Shown: positions 52,649 through 61,253 of the stretch, piece by piece
Position numbering within the stretch: position 1 is the first letter of the stretch
Layout of the letters: each line of letters opens with the position of its first letter
Source of the DNA: Roseivivax sediminis
GTDB taxonomy: Bacteria > Pseudomonadota > Alphaproteobacteria > Rhodobacterales > Rhodobacteraceae
Direction: 5' to 3'
DNA: 64,000 nucleotides
Assembly: GCF_900112685.1 (NCBI RefSeq)
Contig: NZ_FOMS01000007.1
Span: 62,001 to 126,000 of the forward strand
The notes under the pieces: model-generated
What the model was told of the DNA's origin: nothing
The model's database searches: none
What the model saw: only the letters and a program-made list of their open reading frames with translations
Position numbers and translations under genes: made by a program

Positions 52649-53653
52649 TCAGAAGTTCTGGTTGATCAATTGTGCGGCGTCGATGTTTTCCTGTCCGACA
52701 TCGCCCGAGAACTGCTCCCAAACGGGCTTCATCGTGTCGACCCAGGCCTGGCGCTGGTCGGCATCGAGCTGGCGCACTTCGCCGCCCGCGTCGATGATCG
52801 CTTGCTTGGCCTCCTGGTTGACGTTGTAGGATTCCGCGTTGCGGGTCTCCGTCACTTCCTGGACGATGGTAGCGAGCTGTTCGCGCACGCCGTCATCGAG
52901 CCCGTCCCACCAGTCGGTGCCGACGACCACGAGGTAGTCGATGATGCCGTGGTTGGTCTCGGTTATGCCGTCCTGCACCTCGAAGAACTTCTGGCCGTAG
53001 ATGTTCGACCAGGTGTTCTCCTGCCCGTCGACAACGCCGGTCTGCAGCGCGCCGTAGACCTCCGAGAAGGCCATCGGCTGCGGGCTCGCGCCCATCGCCT
53101 GCATCTGCGCCTTCAGCACCTCGGAGTTCTGCACTCGGAACTTCAGCCCCTCGGCGTCCGACGGCTCCAGCAGCGGCTGGTTGGCCGACATCTGCTTCAT
53201 GCCGTTGTGCCAATAGCCGAGACCCAGCAGGCCGCGGCGAGCCATGGATTCCAGCATCTCCTGCCCGGCCTCGGAGGCCTGGAAGCTGTCGACCGCCTCG
53301 ATGTTCTTGAACATGAACGGCAGATCGTAGATCCGGAAGACCTTGGTGAACTGCTCGAACTTCGACAGCGACGGTGCGGCCATCTGCACGTCGCCCTGCA
53401 GCATCGCCTCAAGCACCTGGTCGTCGTTGTAGAGGGTGGAGTTCGGATAGACCTCCATGCAGGCGGAGCCGTCCATCTCCTCGTTCACGCGCTCCTGCAG
53501 GAGCGAGGCGGCGATGCCCTTGGGGTGCTTGTCGGTGTTGGTGACGTGGCTGAACTTGATGACGATCTCGCCGTCGTCGCAATCGGCAAGAGCAGTGCCG
53601 GCAGTCGCGGAAAGCGCCGCCACGGCGGTGGCGGCCATCAGGAATGTCTTCAT
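52649..53653 (-). CDS. dctP: C4-dicarboxylate TRAP substrate-binding protein
   Basis: This 334-aa periplasmic protein starts at 53653 with GGGAGGA upstream. Its Sec signal (KTFLMAATAVAALSATAGTALA) is followed by DCDDGEIVIKFSHVTNTDKHPKG, the classic DctP opening. Further DctP motifs are LPFMFKNIEAVDSF, GLKFRVQNSEVLKAQMQAMGA (with the carboxylate-binding Arg) and ALQTGVVDGQENTWSNIYGQKF. A Cys lies near the mature N-terminus. The upstream palindrome at 53832 and the dctDB genes suggest dicarboxylate-induced expression. Confidence 0.95.
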   Translation of the reverse strand: MKTFLMAATAVAALSATAGTALADCDDGEIVIKFSHVTNTDKHPKGIAASLLQERVNEEMDGSACMEVYPNSTLYNDDQVLEAMLQGDVQMAAPSLSKFEQFTKVFRIYDLPFMFKNIEAVDSFQASEAGQEMLESMARRGLLGLGYWHNGMKQMSANQPLLEPSDAEGLKFRVQNSEVLKAQMQAMGASPQPMAFSEVYGALQTGVVDGQENTWSNIYGQKFFEVQDGITETNHGIIDYLVVVGTDWWDGLDDGVREQLATIVQEVTETRNAESYNVNQEAKQAIIDAGGEVRQLDADQRQAWVDTMKPVWEQFSGDVGQENIDAAQLINQNF

Positions 53654-53831
53654 GGGTGTCCTCCCGGAACGTCTTTGCATGTCGTGCGAACCTCTCCCCC
53701 GAGGTCCGACGGGGGAAAGAGAGCCATTCCTGCGCCGCCGTGCAACAGCGGAGTCGATATTCCGCAAAAATAGATAAAACCGTTTAATATTAGCGGCCTG
53801 GATTCTTCCGAACCATCGCGCGACGCCTGAC

Positions 53832-53851
53832 ATGTGTGGATTTCCGCACAT
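53832..53851. promoter_or_regulatory. Candidate DctD-binding palindrome upstream of dctP
   Basis: ATGTGTGGAT-TTCCGCACAT is a 20-bp palindrome with two imperfect positions, in the 236-bp gap upstream of dctP. It resembles the GTGCGGAA-type boxes bound by DctD regulators as I remember them. Further TTCCGC half-sites lie at 53760 and 53856. An AT-rich stretch (53764-53795) between them and dctP probably holds the promoter; I found no clear sigma-54 element (TGGCAC-N5-TTGC) on the - strand. Confidence 0.55.
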
Positions 53852-53889
53852 CTGTTTCCGCCAACATTGCGAAAACCCGCACGCTCCCC

Positions 53890-55113
53890 TCAGCGGAAGC
53901 TCTCGGGCTTCAGCCCGTGCTTCGCGAGCTTGTCGTAGAAGGTCTTGCGCGGCAGCTTCAGCGCCCGCGCCGCCTCGCTCGCCTGGCCACCGGCCCGTGC
54001 CAGCGCGCCCTCCAGGAGCGAGCGCTCCACCCGCGCCAATTGTTCGGCAAGGCCGAGCCCCTCGGCTGGCGCGTCGTTTCCCGGCAGCCGCATGGCAAAG
54101 CGCATCGCCTCGGACATCAGCGCGCGGGCATTGCCCGGCCAGTCCCGCGACATGAGGTCCGCGACCACGCCGTCGGTGATCTCGGGCGGGCTCAGCCCCG
54201 CCTGTTCGCTTGCCTGAGCGACATAGTGGCGGAAGAGCACCGGGATGTCCTCGGGACGTTCCGCCAGAGCCGGGATGCGCACCTCGATCACCTGCAGGCG
54301 ATAATAGAGCTCCGCCGCCAGCCGCCCCTCCTCGGTCGCGGCGCGCAGGTCCTCGCTGGTGCCGGCGATCAGAGTCGCGCCGCCGCGGTCGAGTGCGTCA
54401 GACAGCGCCACCTGGCTGTCGCTCGGCAGCCGCGCGATGTTGTCGAGAAACAGCGTCCCCCCGGCAGAAGCCTGCCACAGCGTTTCCAGCGCCGCGCGAT
54501 CCAGCCCCTCGGCGGCGCGCTTCTCGAAGCTGCGCTTGGCGCGGGCCGAACACAGATGCACCACTTCCGCGACCTTGGAGATCCCCGTTCCCGGCGCGCC
54601 GGAGACGAGGACCTCCGTCCCCGCACGGCCCGCCTGCCGCACCGCATCGCGCAGCGCGGCGGCCTTGTCGGAGACCCCGAAGATCAGCCGCGAGGCGGGA
54701 TCGCCGCTTTCCAGTTCAGCCTTCAGGCGGCGGTTCTCGAGCACCAGTTCGCGGGTACGCAGCGCCCGCGCGATCACCGCCACGAGGTCCGCGGGAGCGC
54801 AGGGCTTCTCGAGGAAGTCGAAGGCGCCCGCCGACATCGCCCGCACCGCCATCGGGATATCGCCCTGCCCGGTCAAGAGGATCACCGGCAGATCCGGGTC
54901 GGCAGCGTGGGCGAAGTCCAGGAGGTGAAAGCCATCCCGTCCGGGCATACGGATGTCCGAGACGATGATGCCCTCGAAATCAGGGCCGATATAGTCCTTG
55001 GCCTCCACGAAACTCCCGGCGGTGAGCGCATCGTATTCGGCCAGTTCCAGCGACTGGCCCAGCGCCTCGCGCACCGCGGCGTCGTCGTCCACCAGCAGCA
55101 CCCGCCGAGTCAT
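53890..55113 (-). CDS. dctD: DctD-like response regulator with degenerate AAA+ domain
   Basis: This 407-aa regulator has an N-terminal receiver (phospho-Asp D53 in VSDIRMPG, with acidic D9-D11 in VDDD and Lys in FLEKPC). A central AAA+ domain and a C-terminal Fis-type helix-turn-helix (EAARALKLPRKTFYDKLAKHG) follow. The AAA+ core is altered. Walker A is GAPGTGIS (Ile for the Lys), Walker B is TLFLDN (Asn for Glu), and the GAFTGA loop that contacts sigma-54 is absent. It lies 16 bp from dctB in the same operon. It probably acts without sigma-54, like Rhodobacter NtrC. Confidence 0.9.
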   Translation of the reverse strand: MTRRVLLVDDDAAVREALGQSLELAEYDALTAGSFVEAKDYIGPDFEGIIVSDIRMPGRDGFHLLDFAHAADPDLPVILLTGQGDIPMAVRAMSAGAFDFLEKPCAPADLVAVIARALRTRELVLENRRLKAELESGDPASRLIFGVSDKAAALRDAVRQAGRAGTEVLVSGAPGTGISKVAEVVHLCSARAKRSFEKRAAEGLDRAALETLWQASAGGTLFLDNIARLPSDSQVALSDALDRGGATLIAGTSEDLRAATEEGRLAAELYYRLQVIEVRIPALAERPEDIPVLFRHYVAQASEQAGLSPPEITDGVVADLMSRDWPGNARALMSEAMRFAMRLPGNDAPAEGLGLAEQLARVERSLLEGALARAGGQASEAARALKLPRKTFYDKLAKHGLKPESFR

Positions 55114-55129
55114 TGCCCCACCTTCTGCC

Positions 55130-56887
55130 TCATGCGGCCTCCGCGTCCTCCCAGCGCTCCAGTTCCACGGTGAACACCGCGCCGCCGGCCGCGGCGTTCT
55201 CGCCGCGGATCGTGCCCCCGAAGCTCTGTACCAGCCCGTAGCTGATCGACAGGCCAAGCCCCATCCCCTCGCCCACCGCCTTGGTGGAGTAGAACGGATC
55301 GAACAGCCGCTCGGGCTCCGCGATGCCGGGGCCGGTATCGGCGATGGATACGCGCGGCGCGGCGCCGTCCTCCACCCGGATGGTCAGACGCTTGTCGTCC
55401 TGCCCCGCCATCGCGTCCGCCGCGTTGGAGATGAGGTTGACGAAGACCTGCCCCAGCCGCACCTCGCCGCCGCGCACATGGATCGGTTCCGCCAGCACAG
55501 GCCGCTCCAGCGTCACGCCCTCGCGCGCAAGCCGCGCCTCGCTGAGCTCGATGGCGCTCTGCAGCACCGCGCCAAGCTCGATCCGCCCCACCGGCGCGCT
55601 TTCCTGCCGTGCGAAGAGGCGCAGGTTCTGGATGATGCGGCCCATGCGTCGGCCCATCTCAGAGATCCGGGCGAAATTCTCCGCCGCCCGCTCCGGCCGG
55701 CCGCGGTCGAGGAAGGCGGCGCCGTTCTCCGCGAAGGAGCGGATCGCCATCAGCGGCTGGTTCAGCTCGTGGCTGATGCCCGCGCTCATCTTGCCCAGCG
55801 CCGAGAGCTTCCCGGCCTGCACCAGCTCCGCCTGCGCCCGGGTGAGCCGCGCCTCGGCCTCCTGCCGCTCCGCCACCTCGCGGCGGAGCGCGGCGTTGGC
55901 CTCCGACAGATCGCGGGTGCGCGCCGACACCCGGCTTTCCAGGTCGGCGTTGGCCACGGCCAGCGCCCGCCGCCGCTCCGTCGCGAGAAACAGCAGCGCG
56001 CCGAAGAACAGCACCACCGCCAAAACCGCGCTCGCCTGCAGCGCCGCAAGCCGCCGCGCCGGCGCCACGTCGACCAGCGCCGAGGCGTCAAGCCCGATCA
56101 CCGGCAGCGCCTCGGTCAGATAGAGGGCGCTTTCGGGCACGTAGGGCGACCAGTCCTGCCTCCGGATCACGTGCCCCGCCCGGCGCACCGTCTCCACCTC
56201 GTAGACGCGCCCGGCAGGAGAGATCACCCGATCGCCCTCCCCCCGGCGCCAGCCCAGAAGCTCGGAGCGGTTGGTGGCGACGACGCTGCCCGACGCATCT
56301 GTGAAATAGACCGTGGGCAGCGATCCGCGCCAGACCTCCTCCAGCCGCGCGAGATCGACCGACACGACGAGGACCCCCTCGACCCGGCCCGAGGCGCCGA
56401 AATGCGGCGCGGCGTAGGAAAAGACCCGCCGCGCCGGCGTGTCGTCCGGCGCGCGCGCCGGCACCGTCTCCAGCCTGGCGCCGAGCGCGCCGCTCCGGGC
56501 TCTCTCGAAGAACGGCAGCGCGCCCATCCGCTGCGGCCATGGCCCGCGAGAGGCGGCGAGCACGTCACCCGACAGGTCCGCGTAGACCACCGACAGCGAC
56601 CCGGTCATGTCGGCACCCTCCTGCAACACCCGGTCCGCCGCGTCCCGGTCGCCACCCGTATGGCGCGCAGTCAGCAGCGGGTGATCGGCCATCAGCACTG
56701 CGAACTCGCGATAGCGCTGCAGCTGCGTGACCAGCCGGTCGGCGGCCAAAGCGAGGTCCGACCGCCCGCGCGCGGCCAGCGGATCGAGCGCGGCGCGCAC
56801 CCCGTAGCTCCAACTCGCCGCGGTGACGATCGCCGCGGCGGCCAGGAAGATCGCCACGAAGGGCGCACGCGAAAAAGACCCTGCCAT
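55130..56887 (-). CDS. dctB: DctB-like sensor histidine kinase
   Basis: This protein of about 585 aa senses C4-dicarboxylates. A membrane span (about 10-30) precedes a large periplasmic double-PAS/Cache domain (about 35-285), then a second span (about 290-312). A coiled linker leads to the HisKA box GISHELNQPLMAIR and the ATPase motifs LISNAADAM, DTGPGI, LFDPFYSTK and GMGLGLSI. The start at 56887 is the ATG nearest the first span; the frame is open to 56923. It phosphorylates the DctD-like partner encoded next. Confidence 0.92.
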   Translation of the reverse strand: MAGSFSRAPFVAIFLAAAAIVTAASWSYGVRAALDPLAARGRSDLALAADRLVTQLQRYREFAVLMADHPLLTARHTGGDRDAADRVLQEGADMTGSLSVVYADLSGDVLAASRGPWPQRMGALPFFERARSGALGARLETVPARAPDDTPARRVFSYAAPHFGASGRVEGVLVVSVDLARLEEVWRGSLPTVYFTDASGSVVATNRSELLGWRRGEGDRVISPAGRVYEVETVRRAGHVIRRQDWSPYVPESALYLTEALPVIGLDASALVDVAPARRLAALQASAVLAVVLFFGALLFLATERRRALAVANADLESRVSARTRDLSEANAALRREVAERQEAEARLTRAQAELVQAGKLSALGKMSAGISHELNQPLMAIRSFAENGAAFLDRGRPERAAENFARISEMGRRMGRIIQNLRLFARQESAPVGRIELGAVLQSAIELSEARLAREGVTLERPVLAEPIHVRGGEVRLGQVFVNLISNAADAMAGQDDKRLTIRVEDGAAPRVSIADTGPGIAEPERLFDPFYSTKAVGEGMGLGLSISYGLVQSFGGTIRGENAAAGGAVFTVELERWEDAEAA

Positions 56888-56983
56888 CACGCCCTCATCT
56901 ACCAAGCGCGCCCACCGTCGCACCAGCCCCCTCCGGCACGGGCGCGCGCTGCCGGCAACCGGGCGTCCGCGGTCCGATCCCGT

Positions 56984-57195
56984 GTCAAGGATCGCCGAAG
57001 GTGACCGCGCGCATGCGAGGCCCGTCCTTGACGCGGGGGCAGGGCCGCCAGACCACGGATTTGGCGCCGCGAGGGGCGGATCGGCCCCTCAGGCGCCTAT
57101 CAGCAGGTCGAGCCTACGGCCCAGCCTGGCCAGACACCGGACCCAAAGCGTCACCTTTCCGATGTCACGCCCTCGGCGCGCGGCAGCGCACCGCA
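56984..57195. repeat. 200-bp dispersed repeat with internal hairpins, copy 2
   Basis: It matches copy 1 at 49583 in order and sequence of its parts: GTCAAGGA/TCCTTGAC (56984-56991 / 57025-57032), the GGCGCC...GCCCCTCAGGCGCC stem (57063-57097), and the TCACGCCCTCGGCGCGCGGC, AGCGCACCGC end block. It lies upstream of dctB and just downstream of the Lrp gene, which are in the same orientation. Internal parts are diverged, so the copies are not recent duplicates. Confidence 0.85.
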
Positions 57196-57204
57196 TGCCA
57201 CACC

Positions 57205-57663
57205 TCAAAGCGGCAGCGCCGTTGTCGACTTGATCTCCTCCATCGACAGAAGCGCCGTCACGCTCAGCACCTTCACCTCCGAGATCAGCGCCTGGTAGAA
57301 GACGTCGTAGGCGCGCGCATTCTTCACCCGCACCTTGAGTATGTAGTCGATGTCGCCCGCCAATCGGTGCGCTTCCTGCACTTCGGGGCGGGTCTGCAGC
57401 GCCTGCAGGAAGCGGCGCTGCCAGTCGGCCTCGTGCTCGGACGTGCGGATGAGCACGAAGAAACAGGCCTCGAATCCCAGCGCTTCGGCATCGAGCGTCA
57501 CCGTCTGCGCGCCGATCACCCCGGCCTCGCGCAGCTTGCGGATGCGGTTCCAGACCGGCGTCTTGGAGGAGCCCACCGCTTTCGCGATCTCGTCAAGCGA
57601 TTGGCTCGCGTCGCGCTGCAATTCGATCAGGATTTTCCGATCCGTCTCGTCGATGCGAACCAT
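57205..57663 (-). CDS. Lrp/AsnC-family regulator next to the sulfur operon
   Basis: This 152-aa regulator starts at 57663 (MVRIDETDRKILIELQRDAS). The helix-turn-helix is SLDEIAKAVGSSKTPVWNRIRKLREAGVI (about 22-50) and the RAM domain includes PEVQEAHRLAGDIDYILKVRV. It is divergent from cysG, 155 bp apart, and conserved synteny in Rhodobacteraceae as I recall suggests it controls sulfate assimilation, perhaps in response to cysteine or a precursor. Evidence here is positional only. Confidence 0.9.
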   Translation of the reverse strand: MVRIDETDRKILIELQRDASQSLDEIAKAVGSSKTPVWNRIRKLREAGVIGAQTVTLDAEALGFEACFFVLIRTSEHEADWQRRFLQALQTRPEVQEAHRLAGDIDYILKVRVKNARAYDVFYQALISEVKVLSVTALLSMEEIKSTTALPL

Positions 57664-57818
57664 CGTTCCATCCTCTGCCCGATCCCGGAACCCGCTGTTC
57701 CGTCTGACGCCTCTTGTAGAACGAACATCCTTGTTTTCCCACTCCCCTAGCCATGCAGCGGGAAGAAATTCTATATCAGCCCTCAAGTCGACGCACCGGA
57801 CGCGGGAGCACGAGCCAG

Positions 57819-59219
57819 ATGCAGCACTTTCCGATCTTCATCGCGCTTGCCGGCCGGCGGGTCGTCGTGTCGGGCGGCGGCGACGCCGCGATCGCAAAAC
57901 TGCGGCTTCTTCTGAAGACCGAGGCGCATCTCACCGTCTTCGCATCCGACCCCGCCGCCGAGATCGCCGCCTGGGCCGAGGCCGGCCGTCTGCGGCTCGT
58001 CCGCCGCGCGATGGAGCCTGGCGACGCGACATGCGCCGCGCTGTTCTACGGCGCCGACGAGGATGAGGCCGAGGACGCGCGCACCGCCGCGCTCGCCCGC
58101 GCCGACGGCGCGCTCGTCAACATTGTCGATAACCTTGGCGACAGCCAGTTCATCACGCCGGCCATCGTCGACCGCGACCCCGTGACCGTCGCCATCGGCA
58201 CCGAGGGCGCCGCGCCCGTGCTCGCCCGTGCCATCAAGGCGGACCTCGAGGCACGCCTGCCGCAGACGCTCGGCCCGCTCGCGCGCATCGGCAAGGCGTT
58301 CCGCAAGATGGCCGAGGCGCTGCCCATGGGCCGCAAGCGCCGCGACTTCTGGAGCGACTACTATTTCGATGCCGGCCCCCGCGCCTATGAAGAGGGCGGC
58401 GAGGACGGCGCCGAGCGCGCGCTCGATACGCTCCTGGACCGTCACCTCGCGTCCGAGGCGCGGCCCGGCCATGTCGCCTTCGTCGGCAGCGGCCCGGGCG
58501 ATCCCGAGCTTCTGACGCTCAAGGCGCGCAACGCGCTCGATACCGCCGACGTGGTGATCCACGACCGGCTTGTCGCGCCCGAGATCCTTGAGCTTGCCCG
58601 CCGCGAGGCGATCCTGATCGACGCCGGCAAGGAAGGCTTCGGCGCGCACACGCCGCAGGGCGACATCAACGACATGATCGTCGACCATGTCCGCGCCGGC
58701 GCGCAGGTCGTGCGGCTGAAATCCGGCGATCCCACCGTGTTCGGCCGCCTCGACGAGGAGATCGAGGCCGTGGACGCCCATGGCCTCTCCTGGTCCGTGG
58801 TGCCGGGCATCACCGCCGCGTCCGCCTCCGTCGCCGCCATCGGGCAGAGCCTGACGCGCCGCGGCCGCAACGCCTCCGTGCGCTACCTGACGGGCCACGA
58901 CATGAAGGGCTTCGCCGATCACGACTGGGCCACGCTCGCCCGGCCCGGAGAGGTCGCCGCGATCTACATGGGCAAGCGCGCCGCACGCTTCATCCAGGGC
59001 AGGCTGATGATGCACGGCGCCGCGCCCGCGACGCCCGTCACCGTGATCGCCAACGCCTCTCGCGCCGATCAGAAGATCGTCGCCACCACGCTTGCGCAGC
59101 TTTCCACCGATCTTTCCGCGGCGGACCTGTCCGGCCCGGCGCTGGTGCTATATGGCCTCGCGCCGCGGGCCGCCGCCGCCGCGCTTCCCGATATCCAGCC
59201 CCAGCAGGAGGCGCTCTGA
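57819..59219 (+). CDS. cysG: Siroheme synthase (precorrin-2 dehydrogenase / uroporphyrinogen methyltransferase)
   Basis: This 466-aa bifunctional enzyme makes siroheme for the sulfite reductase encoded downstream. It starts at 57819 (MQHFPIFIALAGRR), after GGGAGCACGAG. The N-terminal CysG-N Rossmann domain has VVVSGGGDAAIAKLRLLL and NIVDNLGDSQFITPAIVDRD. The C-terminal methyltransferase has VAFVGSGPGDPELLTLKA, VIHDRLV, VRLKSGDPTVFGRLDEE and VPGITAASA. It overlaps the DUF2849 gene by 1 bp (TGATG). Length matches E. coli CysG (457 aa). Confidence 0.96.
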   Translation: MQHFPIFIALAGRRVVVSGGGDAAIAKLRLLLKTEAHLTVFASDPAAEIAAWAEAGRLRLVRRAMEPGDATCAALFYGADEDEAEDARTAALARADGALVNIVDNLGDSQFITPAIVDRDPVTVAIGTEGAAPVLARAIKADLEARLPQTLGPLARIGKAFRKMAEALPMGRKRRDFWSDYYFDAGPRAYEEGGEDGAERALDTLLDRHLASEARPGHVAFVGSGPGDPELLTLKARNALDTADVVIHDRLVAPEILELARREAILIDAGKEGFGAHTPQGDINDMIVDHVRAGAQVVRLKSGDPTVFGRLDEEIEAVDAHGLSWSVVPGITAASASVAAIGQSLTRRGRNASVRYLTGHDMKGFADHDWATLARPGEVAAIYMGKRAARFIQGRLMMHGAAPATPVTVIANASRADQKIVATTLAQLSTDLSAADLSGPALVLYGLAPRAAAAALPDIQPQQEAL

Positions 59220-59515
59220 TGCCCCGCCAGTTCACCCCCAAGGTCGTCACCGCGAACGCGCTTCTCGAAGGCGACGTGGTGTACCTGTCCGCCGACGGAA
59301 GCTGGACGCGCGAGCTGTCGCGCGCCGAGCTTCTGACCGACGAGGCCGACGCCCAGATCCGCCTGATCGACGCGCAGGCCCGCGCGGACGAGGTCGTCGG
59401 CGCCTATCTCGCCGACATGGAAGAGGGCGAGACAGGCCCCGAGCCCACCCATTTCCGCGAGGACTTCCGCCGCACCGGCCCCTCCAACTATTTCCACGGC
59501 AAGCAGGCCAGCTGA
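59219..59515 (+). CDS. DUF2849-family protein
   Basis: This 98-aa soluble protein (RQFTPKVVTANALLEGDVVYL at the start, then WTRELSRAELLTDEADAQ and a C-terminal FRRTGPSNYFHGKQ) is the DUF2849 protein always found beside cysI in alphaproteobacteria, in my recollection. It has no Cys and no membrane span, and its start overlaps the cysG stop. The strict position between siroheme synthesis and the siroheme enzyme suggests an assembly or electron-transfer helper for sulfite reductase. No activity is known to me. Confidence 0.9.
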   Translation: MPRQFTPKVVTANALLEGDVVYLSADGSWTRELSRAELLTDEADAQIRLIDAQARADEVVGAYLADMEEGETGPEPTHFREDFRRTGPSNYFHGKQAS

Positions 59516-59561
59516 GCCCACACGGCCCCGCGCCTCAGGCCCCGAGCCAAGGAGACCCGCC

Positions 59562-61253
59562 ATGTATCGCTACGACGATTTCGACGCCGCCTTCGTCGCC
59601 GAACGCAATCGCCAGTTCCGCGCCCAGGTGGAGCGCCGCATCGACGGCAGCCTCACCGAGGAGGAGTTCCGGCCGCTGCGCCTGATGAACGGGCTCTACC
59701 TTCAGCTTCACGCCTACATGCTGCGCGTGGCGATCCCCTACGGCACGCTCGACAGTGCCAAGATGCGCCAGCTCGCCTATATCGCGGAGCGCTGGGACAA
59801 GGGCTACGGCCATTTCACCACGCGCCAGAACATCCAGTACAACTGGCCCAGGCTGCGCGACATCCCCGACATCCTCGACGCGCTGGCCGAGGTGGAGATG
59901 CACGCCATCCAGACCTCCGGCAACACGATCCGCAACGTGACCGCCGACCATTTCGCCGGCGCCGCGAAGGACGAGATCGCCGACCCCCGCCCGGTGGCGG
60001 AGCTGCTGCGCCAATGGTCGACCGATCACCCGGAATTCCAGTTCCTGCCGCGCAAGTTCAAGATCGCCGTCACCGGCAGCCCGAACGACCGTGCGGTGAC
60101 CGCCGCGCACGACATCGGCATCCGCATCGTGGAGCGCGACGGCCGGATCGGCTACCAGGTGCTGGTGGGCGGCGGGCTCGGCCGCACGCCGATGATCGGC
60201 AAGGTCATCAACGACTTCGTGCCGAGCGAGGATCTCCTGCCGTACTGCGAGGCTATCGTGTCGGTCTGGAACCTGCTCGGCCGCCGCGACAACAAGTACA
60301 AGGCGCGCATCAAGATCACCGTGCACGAACACGGCATCGAGGCGATCCGCGAGATGGTCGAGAGCCGCTTCGCGGAGCTCAAGCCGGCCTTCTCCGGCGT
60401 CGACCAGCAGATGCTCGGCGCGATCGAGGCGCAGTTCGCCGCGCCCGCCTTCAAGTCGGCGCCGACCGATGCCTATGACGCGGCCTACGAGGCCGATCCG
60501 ACCTTCCGCGCCTGGGCCGACACCAACCTGTGGGACCATCGCGCCGACGGCTACGCCATCGCGCAGATCTCGCTCAAGGCGCATGGCGAGACGCCCGGCG
60601 ATGCGAGCGCCGAGCAGATGCGCGTGATGGCCGATCTCGCGGAGCGCTTCGGCCACGATGAGCTGCGCATCTCCCACGAACAGAACGTGGTGCTGCCGCA
60701 TGTCCACAAGTCGGACCTGCCGGAGGTGCACAAGGTGCTGAAGGCGCACGGGCTCGCGACCGCCAATATCGGCCTGGTGTCGGATATCATCGCCTGCCCC
60801 GGCATGGATTACTGCGCGCTGGCCACGGCCCGGTCGATCCCGATCGCGCAGGAGATCGCCACGCGCTTCGACGAGTTGAAGATCGAGCACGAGATCGGCG
60901 ATCTGAAGATCAAGATCTCCGGTTGCATCAACGCCTGCGGGCACCACCACGTGGGCCATATCGGCATCCTCGGGCTCGACCGCGCCGGCGTGGAGAACTA
61001 CCAGATCACGCTCGGCGGCGATCACACCGAGGCGGCGAGCCTCGGCGAGCGCACCGGCCCGGGCTTCTCGGCGGACGACATCGTCCCGGCGATCGAGACC
61101 GTGGTAAACACCTACCTGGCACAGCGCGAGAGCGCAGAGGAGACGTTCCTGCAGACCTACAGGCGCGTCGGCATGGACCCGTTCAAGGCGGCGCTGTATC
61201 CGCCCAAGGACAAAGCCGCGGCGCGCAAGGAGGCCGAGGTCAATGCGGCATGA
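59562..61253 (+). CDS. cysI: Sulfite (nitrite/sulfite) reductase hemoprotein
   Basis: This 563-aa siroheme/[4Fe-4S] enzyme reduces sulfite to sulfide. It starts at 59562 after AAGGAGA. The cluster and siroheme ligands are visible as C412, C418, C455 and C459 in IACPGMDYCALA and GCINACGHHH. FTTRQNIQYNWPRLRDIPDI is the substrate-side conserved segment of the first half-domain repeat. No flavoprotein CysJ follows, so electrons probably come from ferredoxin or the reductase at 62518. The stop region overlaps cysH by 11 bp. Confidence 0.94.
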   Translation: MYRYDDFDAAFVAERNRQFRAQVERRIDGSLTEEEFRPLRLMNGLYLQLHAYMLRVAIPYGTLDSAKMRQLAYIAERWDKGYGHFTTRQNIQYNWPRLRDIPDILDALAEVEMHAIQTSGNTIRNVTADHFAGAAKDEIADPRPVAELLRQWSTDHPEFQFLPRKFKIAVTGSPNDRAVTAAHDIGIRIVERDGRIGYQVLVGGGLGRTPMIGKVINDFVPSEDLLPYCEAIVSVWNLLGRRDNKYKARIKITVHEHGIEAIREMVESRFAELKPAFSGVDQQMLGAIEAQFAAPAFKSAPTDAYDAAYEADPTFRAWADTNLWDHRADGYAIAQISLKAHGETPGDASAEQMRVMADLAERFGHDELRISHEQNVVLPHVHKSDLPEVHKVLKAHGLATANIGLVSDIIACPGMDYCALATARSIPIAQEIATRFDELKIEHEIGDLKIKISGCINACGHHHVGHIGILGLDRAGVENYQITLGGDHTEAASLGERTGPGFSADDIVPAIETVVNTYLAQRESAEETFLQTYRRVGMDPFKAALYPPKDKAAARKEAEVNAA

